A stretch of 6,850 nt of DNA from JAFHCF01 sp048497495 (GCA_048497495.1 JAFHCF010000087.1:1-6850); one strand, 5' to 3'. Positions 1-6,484 are shown, numbered from the stretch's first letter. Numbers and translations: made by a program. The notes: generated by a model from the sequence alone, not told the origin.

Positions 1-32
1 AAGATCGGGGGCACGGAAGATCTGGGGCACCT
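1..32. repeat. Two tandem copies of a 16-base sequence at the window edge
   Basis: The first 32 bases are two adjoining 16-base units, AAGATCGGGGGCACGG and AAGATCTGGGGCACCT, which differ at three positions. All three forward frames stay open through here and no leftward stop triplet appears before position 141, so the stretch could belong to a gene cut by the window edge. Nothing in the translation is recognisable. With only two copies in 32 bases, this may be chance in GC-rich sequence. Confidence 0.35.
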
Positions 33-78
33 CGGCCACCGCGTCGCCCCCCCGCCGTCGCGCCTTCCTGGTTCCGAG

Positions 79-125
79 ACGAAACGAACGCCGTTCCGAA
101 GTCCTCGGATCGGCGTTCGTTTCGT
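79..125. terminator. Large nested hairpin downstream of the binding protein/ligase operon, probable terminator
   Basis: A perfect 15-base-pair stem is formed by positions 79-93 (ACGAAACGAACGCCG) and 111-125. Inside its 17-base loop a second stem, TCCGA (95-99) with TCGGA (105-109), can stack on top. The structure lies 15 bases past the stop codon of the leftward adenylate-forming gene. The forward-strand side carries a short T-rich tail (GTTTCGTTTTCG) and the reverse side a weaker one (GTTTCGTC), so it could also end a rightward transcript entering from outside the window. The position and stem strength support termination; the imperfect T-tracts are why confidence is moderate. Confidence 0.6.
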
Positions 126-140
126 TTTCGAGCCTCGGCC

Positions 141-1841
141 TCAAGGGCGGGCGAGGAGATGCTGGAGCATGCCGGAGCGCAGCACCCGTCCGGAGGGGCC
201 ACGGGCGATCGCCGGGACGGCGAAGACCTTGATCGGCAGGCGGGCGAGACCGATGCGGGTCGCCTCGACGGCGGCGAGATAGCCGGCGGGATCGAAGCGG
301 ACGCCGCTCTTCGGCACGACGGCGGCGGCGAGGCCGGGGCCGCCGGCGGTGTCGGCGATGAGCAGGGCGGCGGCATCGGCGATGCCGTCGATCGAGCGAT
401 AGATCCGGTCGAGGGCGTCGAGATCGATGGCGGTCTGGCCGATGCGCACGGTGGTGTCGACGCGCCCGCCGATCTCGAAGGCCGGCGGTTGGGCGGAGAC
501 GATGCGGGCGCCGATGCCGGTGGCCATCCAGCCGTCCGGATCGCGCGGGCGGTGGCGGCGTTCCTGGGCGGTGGTCGGCCAGTTGAAGTGCGGCACCATG
601 GCGCCGCGCAGTTGGATCTCGCCGCCGAGGGTGCGGTTCGGCGACATCTGGGAGGCGCGTTGGGCGAGCGCCTTGATGCGCACCTCGACCAGCGGCGGGG
701 CGAACTCGCTCTCGCCGGGGGCGCCGAAGATGCCGAGCGACAGGGCGCGGGGGGCGAGGGGATCGGCGCGGCGGCGGGCCAGCAGGCCGAAGGCGCCGAT
801 CACGGCGATGTCGATCACCGTCGAGCCGGCCGGCATCGGCCAATCCCCGTGTTCGTCCTCGCCGATGGCGAACAGCGTCGGTTCGCAGCGATGGGCGGCG
901 AGACGCTCGAGGACGCGGCGGGCGACGCGGACCGGCGCGAGGACGTGGGTGGCGCCGACCTTCTCCGCCTCTTCGGCGAGCCGGTCGGTGGTCAGCGGCA
1001 GACCGGTGACCAGGGTGGCGCCGGCGAGCAGCCACGGCACCACGGCGATTCCGATGCCGACCGGGCCGGAGAGGGCGAAGGGCGAGACGACGACGCTGTC
1101 GGTGTCGACGCGGCCCTCGAGCAGGCTCATCAGACCGGTGGCGATCCAATGGTTGTGGGAGCGCGGCAGCGGAGCGAGCCGGGTGGCGGCCTCGCCCGTG
1201 GCGTCGTCGTCGCCGGGAAGCGACGTGACCTCGACCGTCAGGGCGTGGTCGGCGGGGTTGCCCTTGCGGGCGATCTCCGGCGGCGCGCCCAGGCTCTCGG
1301 CCTCGGCGAAGACCATGTCCAGATCGATCAGCCCGTCGGGCACGTCGCCGCCGGCGCCGAAGAGGAAGCGGATCTGGAAGAGCTCGGCGGCGACGGTGCG
1401 CAGCCTCTCGCCGTGGAATTCGGTCTCGGTGCGGTTGGCGGTGACGATCGCCTTGGCGCCGACCTGGCGGCAGAGGTCGAGGGCGTCGGCCTCGCGGGCG
1501 CCGAGGGGCAGGGGGGCGACGATCAACCCGGCGCGCGAGGCGGCGAGGAAGGCGACGACGGCGTCGCCGGTCGGCGGCATCTGCAACACGATCACCGTAT
1601 CGGCCTGGAGGCCGACGGCGAGATAGAAGGCGGCGAGCGCGTCGACCCGGACCTGGAGTTCCTTCCAGGTCAGCCGCTCGGCGGCGCCGTTCGTCCACTC
1701 GGGGCGATCGGAGAAGTCGATCAGCGCCGGGTGATCGGGTCGGCTCTCGGCGTTCTTGGCGACGATCTGATCGAGAGTGACGCGTCCCCATACGCCCGAT
1801 GCGGTATGGGTCCGCGATTCGTCTTCCCGCGCGACGATCAT
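141..1841 (-). CDS. Degenerate adenylate-forming (acyl-CoA synthetase-like) protein, second gene of a two-gene operon
   Basis: This 566-residue protein has the architecture of the ANL superfamily (acyl-CoA/AMP ligases): a large N-terminal domain to about residue 450 and a small C-terminal domain. Family-like stretches are an N-terminal RPDHPALID (34-42), GLQADTVIVLQMPP (77-90), a GEIQLRG-type A6 motif (407-413), DGWMATG (436-442), a GR hinge (459-460) and a C-terminal GPSGRVLR (548-555). Key motifs are eroded. The Ser/Thr/Gly-rich ATP loop (TSGTTGxPKG) is replaced by VTSLPGDDDATG (205-216). The YGxTE motif is replaced by FGLLARRR (351-358). The TGD aspartate is missing (TGIGA, 441-445), and the usual catalytic lysine in PxxxGK is Arg552. 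It may therefore bind a substrate without adenylating it. The ATG overlaps the upstream stop as ATGA, implying translational coupling. Only a weak G-run (1848-1852) serves as ribosome site. Substrate unknown. Confidence 0.86.
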   Translation of the reverse strand: MIVAREDESRTHTASGVWGRVTLDQIVAKNAESRPDHPALIDFSDRPEWTNGAAERLTWKELQVRVDALAAFYLAVGLQADTVIVLQMPPTGDAVVAFLAASRAGLIVAPLPLGAREADALDLCRQVGAKAIVTANRTETEFHGERLRTVAAELFQIRFLFGAGGDVPDGLIDLDMVFAEAESLGAPPEIARKGNPADHALTVEVTSLPGDDDATGEAATRLAPLPRSHNHWIATGLMSLLEGRVDTDSVVVSPFALSGPVGIGIAVVPWLLAGATLVTGLPLTTDRLAEEAEKVGATHVLAPVRVARRVLERLAAHRCEPTLFAIGEDEHGDWPMPAGSTVIDIAVIGAFGLLARRRADPLAPRALSLGIFGAPGESEFAPPLVEVRIKALAQRASQMSPNRTLGGEIQLRGAMVPHFNWPTTAQERRHRPRDPDGWMATGIGARIVSAQPPAFEIGGRVDTTVRIGQTAIDLDALDRIYRSIDGIADAAALLIADTAGGPGLAAAVVPKSGVRFDPAGYLAAVEATRIGLARLPIKVFAVPAIARGPSGRVLRSGMLQHLLARP

Positions 1842-3742
1842 TCCTTGCCCCCGTTGCGTGCCCACCAGGCCGGCAGGGTCCAGCCCCAGGCCGGCATGGT
1901 GGAGGGATGTTCGATTCGTGTCCAACGCGCCACCCATTGGGCGGGTGCGTGAAAGAGCGGCACCACATAGGCGCCGGAGACCAGAAGCCGGTCGAGATTG
2001 CGCGCCGCGGCGACCAGATCCTCGCGGCCGCGCGCCGCGATCAGCGCCTCGACCATGGCGTCGACCGCCGGGCTCGCGACGCCGGGCAGGTTGAGCGAGC
2101 CCTCGGTCGCGGCGGCGCGCGAGGTCCAGCGGTTGATCTGCTCGTTGCCGGGCGAGGCGGAGGCGCCCCACGACCACGGCGTCATGTCGAAGTCGAAGGT
2201 CTTGCGGCGCATCTCGAACTGGGCGGCGTCGACGTTGCGGATGCGCGCGTCGATGCCGAGGGCGGCGAGGGTGCGCTGGTAGCCGACGGCGAGGCGTTCG
2301 AGGTCGCGGGTGGCGACGAGGATCTCGAAGGTGAAGGGATCGCCGGTCTCGGCGTCCACCAGGCGAGTGCCGTCGAGCTTCCAACCGGCGGAGACCAGGA
2401 GGCGGAGCGCGTCGCGGAGCACCGCGCGGTCGCGGCCCGAGGCGTCGGTCACCGGCAGGTCCCAGGTACCGTCGAGGACGTCGGCGCGCGCCGCGCCGGG
2501 GAAGGGGGCGAGCATCGCCGCCTCGCGGGCATCGGCCGGGCGATGGAAGAACGACAGTTCGGAGCCGTCGAACCAGCCCTTCTGGCGTTGGTAGAGGCCG
2601 AAATAGAGGTTCTTGTTGGCCCATTCGAAATCGTAGAGGCGGACCAGCGCCTCGCGAACCCGGACATCGGCGAAGATCGGACGGCGGGTGTTGAGGGTGA
2701 AGCCGGTCATGCCCTTGGGCAGGGCGGTGACGAAGGCCTCCTTGACCACTCGGCCGTCGGTGACGGCGGGGAAGTCGTAGTTCTGCGACCAACGCGCCGG
2801 ATCGCCCTCGGCGAGGATGTCGATCAACCCCTTCTTGAAGGCTTCGAACAGGGTGTTCTGATCGCGGTAGTACTCGTAGCGCAGCACGTCGACATTGTAG
2901 AGGCCGCGGCGCACGGGCAGGTCGCGCGCCCAATAGTCGGGGTCGCGGGCGAGTTCGAGCAGACTGCCCGGCTCGGCGCGGGTGACGACATAGGGCCCGG
3001 AGCCGATCGGCGGCTCGAGCGTCGTCGCCTCGAAGTCGCGGCCGGCCCAGGCATGAGCCGGCAGGATCGGCATCAGGGCGAGGATCAGCGGCAACTCGCG
3101 ATTACCCGCGTCGACGAAGTCGAATCGAATCGCGCGGTCGCCGGTCTTCTCCACTCGGACGACGTCCTTGTAGTTCGACCGCATGTAGGGGAACCCCTTC
3201 TCGCGCAGGGTCTCCCAGCTGAAGATCACGTCCTCGGGCGTGACCGGGGACCGATCGGAGAATCGAGCCTCGGGCCGGAGGTGGAAGGCGACCGAACGGC
3301 CGTCTGCGGCGATGTCGATCGATTCGGCGATCAGACCGTAGAGCGAGAAGGGCTCGTCGAAGGAGCGCTCCATCAGGCTCTCATAGACATTGGTGCCGCC
3401 GGAGCCGTCGCGCATGCCGACGGCGGCGTTGCCCTTGATCACGAAGGGGTTCAACTGATCGAAGGTGCCCTGGACGCCGAGCGTGATGCGGCCGCCCTTC
3501 GGCGCCTTCGGGTCGGCGTAGGCGAAATGGTCGAAGTCGGGCGGGTAGAGCGGCGCCCCGTGCATGGCGACGGCGGGGCGCGGTTCGGCGCGCGCGGTGC
3601 CGGCGAGGCAGAGGGACCCGGCGGCGAGGGCCGTCGCCAGGGCGAGGCCGGTGACGACGAGCGTACCGCCGCCGCGGCGACGCCGCGTCGGTTCGCTCCC
3701 TGCCGCGATGGATGCTTCGATCGCCAACTTCGCCGATCCCAC
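1838..3742 (-). CDS. YejA-like extracellular solute-binding protein, family 5 (oligopeptide/microcin C type ABC import)
   Basis: The 634-residue product is a periplasmic binding protein of the SBP_bac_5 family, closest in recognisable motifs to YejA, which delivers peptides (including microcin C) to an inner-membrane ABC importer. Residues 1-52 form a signal peptide: an arginine cluster (20-23), a hydrophobic segment (27-49) and an Ala-Arg-Ala cleavage site before Glu53. There is no lipobox, so it should be soluble. Family landmarks are LYPPDFDHFAYADPKAPKGG (65-84), PIGSGPYVV (245-253), RDPDYWARDLPV (266-277), VDVLRYEYYRD (284-294), NTRRPIFADVRVREAL (351-366) and DFEWANKNLYFG (371-382). The start is GTG, with an in-frame TAG seven codons upstream and no strong ribosome site; a TTG at codon 6 is the alternative. 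No permease or ATPase gene accompanies it in this operon. Its only partner is the downstream adenylate-forming protein. Confidence 0.93.
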   Translation of the reverse strand: MGSAKLAIEASIAAGSEPTRRRRGGGTLVVTGLALATALAAGSLCLAGTARAEPRPAVAMHGAPLYPPDFDHFAYADPKAPKGGRITLGVQGTFDQLNPFVIKGNAAVGMRDGSGGTNVYESLMERSFDEPFSLYGLIAESIDIAADGRSVAFHLRPEARFSDRSPVTPEDVIFSWETLREKGFPYMRSNYKDVVRVEKTGDRAIRFDFVDAGNRELPLILALMPILPAHAWAGRDFEATTLEPPIGSGPYVVTRAEPGSLLELARDPDYWARDLPVRRGLYNVDVLRYEYYRDQNTLFEAFKKGLIDILAEGDPARWSQNYDFPAVTDGRVVKEAFVTALPKGMTGFTLNTRRPIFADVRVREALVRLYDFEWANKNLYFGLYQRQKGWFDGSELSFFHRPADAREAAMLAPFPGAARADVLDGTWDLPVTDASGRDRAVLRDALRLLVSAGWKLDGTRLVDAETGDPFTFEILVATRDLERLAVGYQRTLAALGIDARIRNVDAAQFEMRRKTFDFDMTPWSWGASASPGNEQINRWTSRAAATEGSLNLPGVASPAVDAMVEALIAARGREDLVAAARNLDRLLVSGAYVVPLFHAPAQWVARWTRIEHPSTMPAWGWTLPAWWARNGGKE

Positions 3743-4096
3743 TGATTCTGGCCGCCGATGCTATCACGACCGCGCCGGCCGCGGCGTCGACCGAGCGGCA
3801 TCCTTGCCACAACCTCCAAAGTCCCTCGTCGAACGGCTGGAAATCTGCGAGGCGAGAGGCTATGCATCTGACGTGCGGGCGCGGCGACCACGGTTTCGCC
3901 GTGTTCTGCCGTCATCTCGACGCCTCGTCTTTCGGGTTCGCGTCGCGGCCGGATCGTCCCGAGTGGGCGATGCCGCCGTCGGTGGGCGCGATGACGGCGA
4001 GACGTGAGGTAGGATTTTCGTCGACCCCCAGGGATCGATCGGACGGGAGGTCGTCCGGGGATTTCGGGTTCGATCTGGTTCGAGGAACGGGATTCC
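3743..4096. other. Divergent intergenic region between the binding-protein operon and the ialB-family gene
   Basis: These 354 bases separate two outward-reading genes and should carry promoters for both. I see no gene here: the open frames that cross it are extensions of frames antisense or out of phase to the neighbours. No convincing -35/-10 pair stands out on either strand. Two small dyads are visible, CACGG-TTTCG-CCGTG at 3889-3903 and CGGACG-GGAGGT-CGTCCG at 4040-4057. The second lies in the likely leader of the rightward gene. Confidence 0.6.
4040..4057 (+). promoter_or_regulatory. Small hairpin in the likely 5' leader of the IalB-family gene
   Basis: A 6-base-pair GC-rich stem (CGGACG with CGTCCG) encloses the loop GGAGGT. 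The loop looks like a ribosome-binding sequence, but no start codon follows it at a usable distance. The real start at 4097 lies 39 bases further on. It could be a leader structure or chance. No regulatory role is shown. Confidence 0.25.
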
Positions 4097-4861
4097 ATGG
4101 CAAGACGGTCCATTCGCGTGACGACTTCGAAGCTCGAGGCCGCAATCGGTCGCCTCGCCCTCGTCGCCGGCGCCCTCTCGGTGGCCTTGTTCCTCCCGCT
4201 CTCGCCCGTCTCCGCTCAGGACTCCGGCAAGCCGGTGCAACTCGGGCCGAAGGCCGCCCCGGCGAAGCCGGCGAAGCCCAAGCCCACCGCGCCGGAGAAG
4301 GCGGCGGACAAGCCCGCCGACAAGGCCGCCGCGCAGCAGATGCCCGAGGACCTCTATCCTTGGATCAAGATCTGCCAGAAGGACACCGAGGGTAAGAGCG
4401 TCTGCCTGATCGCCAAGGAACTGCGCTCGGCGGAGGGCCAGTTGATCGCCTCCGTGGCGATGCGCGACACCGAGGGCGAGCCGAAGAAGACCCTGCTGAT
4501 CGCCATTCCGCCGGCGGTGCTGATCCAGCCCGGCATGCGGGTGATGATCGACAAGGCGAAGCCGGAAGAGGTCAAGTACCGGATCTGCTTCCCCAACGCC
4601 TGTTACGCCGATCTCGATCTCTCCGATCAGATGGAAAAGGCGCTGGCCAAGGGGACCGTGCTGATCGTCACGGCGCTCAATCTGCAGCAGAAGCCGACCG
4701 GTTATCCCTTCCGCCTCGACACGTTCAAGGCGGCTCTGGAGGGACCGGGCGTCGACCCCGCCGGGGCACAGCAGAGCCAGGACCAGCTCCAGCAGGAACT
4801 GCAGAAGCGTGCCGAAGAGGCCGCCAAGAAGCTCCAGGCGGCGCAGCCGGTGAAGCCCTGA
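4097..4861 (+). CDS. IalB-family (invasion-associated locus B) secreted protein
   Basis: The 254-residue product belongs to the IalB family, first described in Bartonella and common in free-living alphaproteobacteria, where its role is poorly known. Residues 1-40 form a signal peptide (basic start MARR, hydrophobic 19-34, cleavage after VSA). A Lys/Pro/Ala-rich linker follows at about 44-80 (for example KPAKPKPTAPEKAADKPADK). The IalB domain spans about 86-215, with four cysteines in family positions, C93/C103 and C164/C169, which probably form two disulfides in the periplasm. Visible family features include PWIKICQKD (88-96) and the CFPNAC segment (164-169). The C-terminus (224-250) is Gln/Glu/Lys/Ala-rich and probably a coiled-coil helix. 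A GAGGA sequence at 4082-4086 serves the ATG at 10 bases. The gene appears monocistronic, since a terminator follows closely. No evidence here ties it to virulence. Confidence 0.93.
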   Translation: MARRSIRVTTSKLEAAIGRLALVAGALSVALFLPLSPVSAQDSGKPVQLGPKAAPAKPAKPKPTAPEKAADKPADKAAAQQMPEDLYPWIKICQKDTEGKSVCLIAKELRSAEGQLIASVAMRDTEGEPKKTLLIAIPPAVLIQPGMRVMIDKAKPEEVKYRICFPNACYADLDLSDQMEKALAKGTVLIVTALNLQQKPTGYPFRLDTFKAALEGPGVDPAGAQQSQDQLQQELQKRAEEAAKKLQAAQPVKP

Positions 4862-4888
4862 ACCCATTTGAAATGCTGCGACAATCGG

Positions 4889-4920
4889 ACGCGCGATCGA
4901 CCTCGATCGCGCGTTTTTCT
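4889..4920 (+). terminator. Rho-independent terminator of the IalB-family gene
   Basis: An almost perfect stem of at least ten pairs, CGCGCGATCG (4890-4899) with CGATCGCGCG (4904-4913), has a 4-base loop ACCT and is followed directly by TTTTTCT (4914-4920). It begins 28 bases after the stop codon of the IalB-family gene. GC-rich stem, tight loop and T-tract together make this a textbook intrinsic terminator in the forward direction. Confidence 0.94.
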
Positions 4921-4936
4921 ATGTCCGGACAAAGCC

Positions 4937-4965
4937 TTGCTCCGGCTCGCGCGAGCAACCTTACA
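4937..4965 (+). promoter_or_regulatory. Possible promoter with an internal inverted repeat, upstream of the DUF4405-like gene
   Basis: TTGCTC (4937-4942) and CTTACA (4960-4965) are separated by 17 bases and could be -35 and -10 elements. The first hexamer is also the left half of an inverted repeat, TTGCTC...GAGCAA (4937-4942 and 4953-4958). The perfect 12-base palindrome GCTCGCGCGAGC (4945-4956) lies within the spacer. A repressor bound here would block the promoter. The match is modest, since promoter sequences in this group are loose and GC-rich palindromes are common. It does fall in the right place, between a terminator and the next gene about 105 bases downstream. Confidence 0.3.
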
Positions 4966-5058
4966 GGGAGTTCACTCGACAGTCGGGTCGGGCGGATCCA
5001 TTCGAGAGGCCGAAGCGGGGGCGTCGGCCAGGTCGTTCGCCACCCGCGAGTCTGCCGC

Positions 5059-5064
5059 AGGAGG
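5059..5064 (+). promoter_or_regulatory. Strong ribosome-binding site deciding the start of the DUF4405-like gene
   Basis: AGGAGG, a full match to the Shine-Dalgarno consensus, ends five bases before the ATG at 5070. It fixes that start against longer overlapping frames that begin near 4868 and 4873 but lack recognisable protein sequence. Confidence 0.85.
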
Positions 5065-5069
5065 CCATC

Positions 5070-5576
5070 ATGTTTCGCGATCTCGTCAACCGTTACGCCA
5101 CGCCCTTCACCACCGGCCTCTTCGTGATCTCGCTGGTCTCAGGCATCGCGCTGTTCTTCCACGTCGGCACCGCCGCCTTCCGCGGCATGCACGAATGGCT
5201 GAGCATGGTGCTGATCCTGCCCTTCGTCCTGCACGTCTGGAAGAACTGGGCGCCGATCCTGAGCTATCTCAAGCGCGGCTGGCTCCTCTGGCCGCTCGGC
5301 GTCTCGCTGGTGGCGGCGCTGGCCTTCGCCATCCCGGGCATGCTCGAGGTGGGTGGCGTCGGCGGCAATCCGCAGGTGGCGATGTTCAAGGCCTTCGGCG
5401 AAGCCCGCATCGCCGATCTCGAGCCGGTCCTCAAGGTGTCGCCGCAGGAGATCGACGCGCGTCTGGCGCGAGTGGGTCTCACCGGCGTGTCGCACGACAC
5501 CTCGCTCAACCAAGCCGCCAAGGCCGGCGGCAAGGAAGCCCGCCACATCGTGTACTCGGTGATCTTGCCGCACTGA
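5070..5576 (+). CDS. Small three-helix membrane protein, DUF4405-like (cytochrome b561-like fold)
   Basis: The 168-residue product has a membrane-embedded N-terminal half and a soluble C-terminal tail. Predicted helices lie at about 11-30 (TPFTTGLFVISLVSGIALFF), 43-58 and 72-92. Histidines 31, 41 and 55 flank the first two helices, the arrangement seen in DUF4405 proteins, which resemble b-type cytochromes. Heme binding is inferred from that resemblance. The tail (about 101-168) is helical, with segments resembling a small two-part bundle: LEPVLKVSPQEIDARLARVG (117-136) and a final segment from about 145. Similar tails are common after DUF4405 membrane domains. There is no signal peptide apart from the first helix. 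The gene stands alone between two terminators and converges on urtE. Function is unknown; a role in membrane redox chemistry is only a suggestion. Confidence 0.88.
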   Translation: MFRDLVNRYATPFTTGLFVISLVSGIALFFHVGTAAFRGMHEWLSMVLILPFVLHVWKNWAPILSYLKRGWLLWPLGVSLVAALAFAIPGMLEVGGVGGNPQVAMFKAFGEARIADLEPVLKVSPQEIDARLARVGLTGVSHDTSLNQAAKAGGKEARHIVYSVILPH

Positions 5577-5600
5577 GGCGGGCTCCGGTCACCCACGAGA

Positions 5601-5639
5601 ACAGAAAGGCCCCGCTCGACGGCGGGGCCTTTCCTGTTT
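5601..5639. terminator. Bidirectional terminator between the DUF4405-like gene and urtE
   Basis: An 11-base-pair stem, AAAGGCCCCGC (5605-5615) with GCGGGGCCTTT (5622-5632), has a 6-base loop. Beyond it, ACAG (5601-5604) and CTGT (5634-5637) can extend pairing across a single bulged C. A T-rich tail (CCTTTCCTGTTT) on the forward side and TTTCTGT on the reverse side suit termination from both directions. It lies 24 bases after one stop codon and 22 bases from the other, as expected between convergent genes. Confidence 0.9.
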
Positions 5640-5661
5640 CGGGCCGGCGCGTGGGTGGGAA

Positions 5662-6357
5662 TCACACCGCGATGCGGGCGCGCACGTCTTCCGGATCGAC
5701 CTCCGCCTTGGTGCCGGCGATCACCACCTCGCCGCGATCGAGCACGGCGTAACGGTCGGCGAGTTCGCGGGCGAAGTCGAAATACTGCTCGACCAGCAGG
5801 ATCGCCATCGTCCTCTTGGCGCGCAGATATTCCAGCGCCCGGCCGATGTCCTTGATGATCGAGGGCTGGATGCCCTCGGTCGGTTCGTCGAGGACGAGGA
5901 GGCGGGGGCGGGTGACGAGCGCGCGGCCGATGGCGAGCTGCTGCTGCTGGCCGCCGGAGAGATCGCCGCCGCGCCGCCGCAGCATGTCCTTGAGCACCGG
6001 GAAGAGGTCGTAGATCTCGTCGGGGATGAAGCGCTCCGCGCGGGGCAATGCCGCGAAGCCGGTCTGGAGATTCTCCTCCACCGACAGGAGCGGGAAGATC
6101 TCGCGGCCTTGGGGGACGAAGGCGATGCCGGCGCGGGCGCGATCATAGGGCGCCGAGCGGCCGAGATCCCGGCCCTCCCATTCGATGGTGCCGGCGGCGA
6201 TCGGCTGGTGGCCGGTGATGGCGCGCAGCAGCGAGGTCTTGCCGACGCCGTTGCGCCCGAGCACGCAGGAGATCTCGCCGACATGAGCCTCGGCGGAGAC
6301 CCCGCGCAACGCCTGGGCGGCGCCGTAGAAGAGATCGATGTTCGAGACTTTCAGCAT
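5662..6357 (-). CDS. urtE: Urea ABC transporter ATP-binding subunit UrtE
   Basis: The 231-residue product is an ABC ATPase of the branched-chain amino acid/urea (HAAT) class. It is recognisable as UrtE, one of two ATPases that drive urea import by the UrtABCDE complex on the inner face of the cytoplasmic membrane. Walker A is GRNGVGKT (34-41), the Q-loop is VPQGREIF (81-88), the signature is LSGGQQQQ (133-140) and Walker B with the catalytic Glu158 is LLVLDEP (153-159). LLVEQ (187-191) stands at the H-loop, with Gln191 where other classes have His, as usual for LivF/UrtE. The stretches FPVLKDMLRRRGGDLSGGQQ (119-138) and PTEGIQPSIIKDIGR (159-173) are typical of UrtE rather than LivF. The length is full and all motifs are intact. 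GGAAGGAA (6365-6372 on the reverse strand) is a good ribosome site seven bases from the ATG. No urtD lies within 490 bases upstream. Confidence 0.96.
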   Translation of the reverse strand: MLKVSNIDLFYGAAQALRGVSAEAHVGEISCVLGRNGVGKTSLLRAITGHQPIAAGTIEWEGRDLGRSAPYDRARAGIAFVPQGREIFPLLSVEENLQTGFAALPRAERFIPDEIYDLFPVLKDMLRRRGGDLSGGQQQQLAIGRALVTRPRLLVLDEPTEGIQPSIIKDIGRALEYLRAKRTMAILLVEQYFDFARELADRYAVLDRGEVVIAGTKAEVDPEDVRARIAV

Positions 6358-6371
6358 CGCGTGGTTCCTTC

Positions 6372-6412
6372 CACGAGGCGGGGCCTCGATCCTCTCACGA
6401 GGCAGGGCCTCG
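6372..6412. repeat. Two direct repeats, each a small hairpin, in the urtE leader
   Basis: CACGAGGCGGGGCCTCG (6372-6388) recurs as CACGAGGCAGGGCCTCG (6396-6412), with one difference and a 24-base period. Each copy contains CGAGGC and GCCTCG separated by three bases, so each can form a 6-base-pair hairpin. The copy nearest the gene begins at the edge of the urtE ribosome-binding sequence. Whether they act as RNA structures, protein sites or neither is not shown by the sequence. Confidence 0.7.
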
Positions 6413-6484
6413 CGCGTTCCTGCAATTTCGCGGCTCTTCGCCGATCCGAGGGGCCCAGTACCCCTCTCCGAATGTCTTCCGCAC

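Noticed and set aside
1..140. A truncated gene at the left edge
   Set aside because: Frames are open but too short and featureless to assign. The hairpin at 79-125 argues that most of this is intergenic.
159..1952. A 597-codon open frame on the forward strand
   Set aside because: It is antisense to the adenylate-forming gene, Gly/Asp/Ala-rich and without recognisable domains, as expected for a shadow frame in high-GC DNA.
1842..2933. A long N-terminal extension of the adenylate-forming protein, since its frame stays open leftward from 2933
   Set aside because: The extra residues are Arg/Pro-rich with no family resemblance and lie out of phase over the YejA-like gene. The recognisable ligase-like sequence begins at the ATG ending at 1841.
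1799..3745. A 648-codon open frame on the forward strand
   Set aside because: It lies antisense to the YejA-like gene, which has a clear signal peptide and family motifs throughout. The antisense product shows none.
3780..3835. A sigma-54-like promoter (TGGCA and downstream GC) on the reverse strand before the YejA-like gene
   Set aside because: The conserved TTGC part of the -12 element is absent and the match is no better than expected in this base composition.
3712..4395. A 227-codon forward frame crossing the intergenic region
   Set aside because: It runs out of phase into the IalB-family gene, has no family resemblance and no good ribosome site.
4097..4861. A virulence role for the IalB-family protein
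   Set aside because: The family name comes from Bartonella, but members are widespread in free-living alphaproteobacteria and nothing else here suggests pathogenicity.
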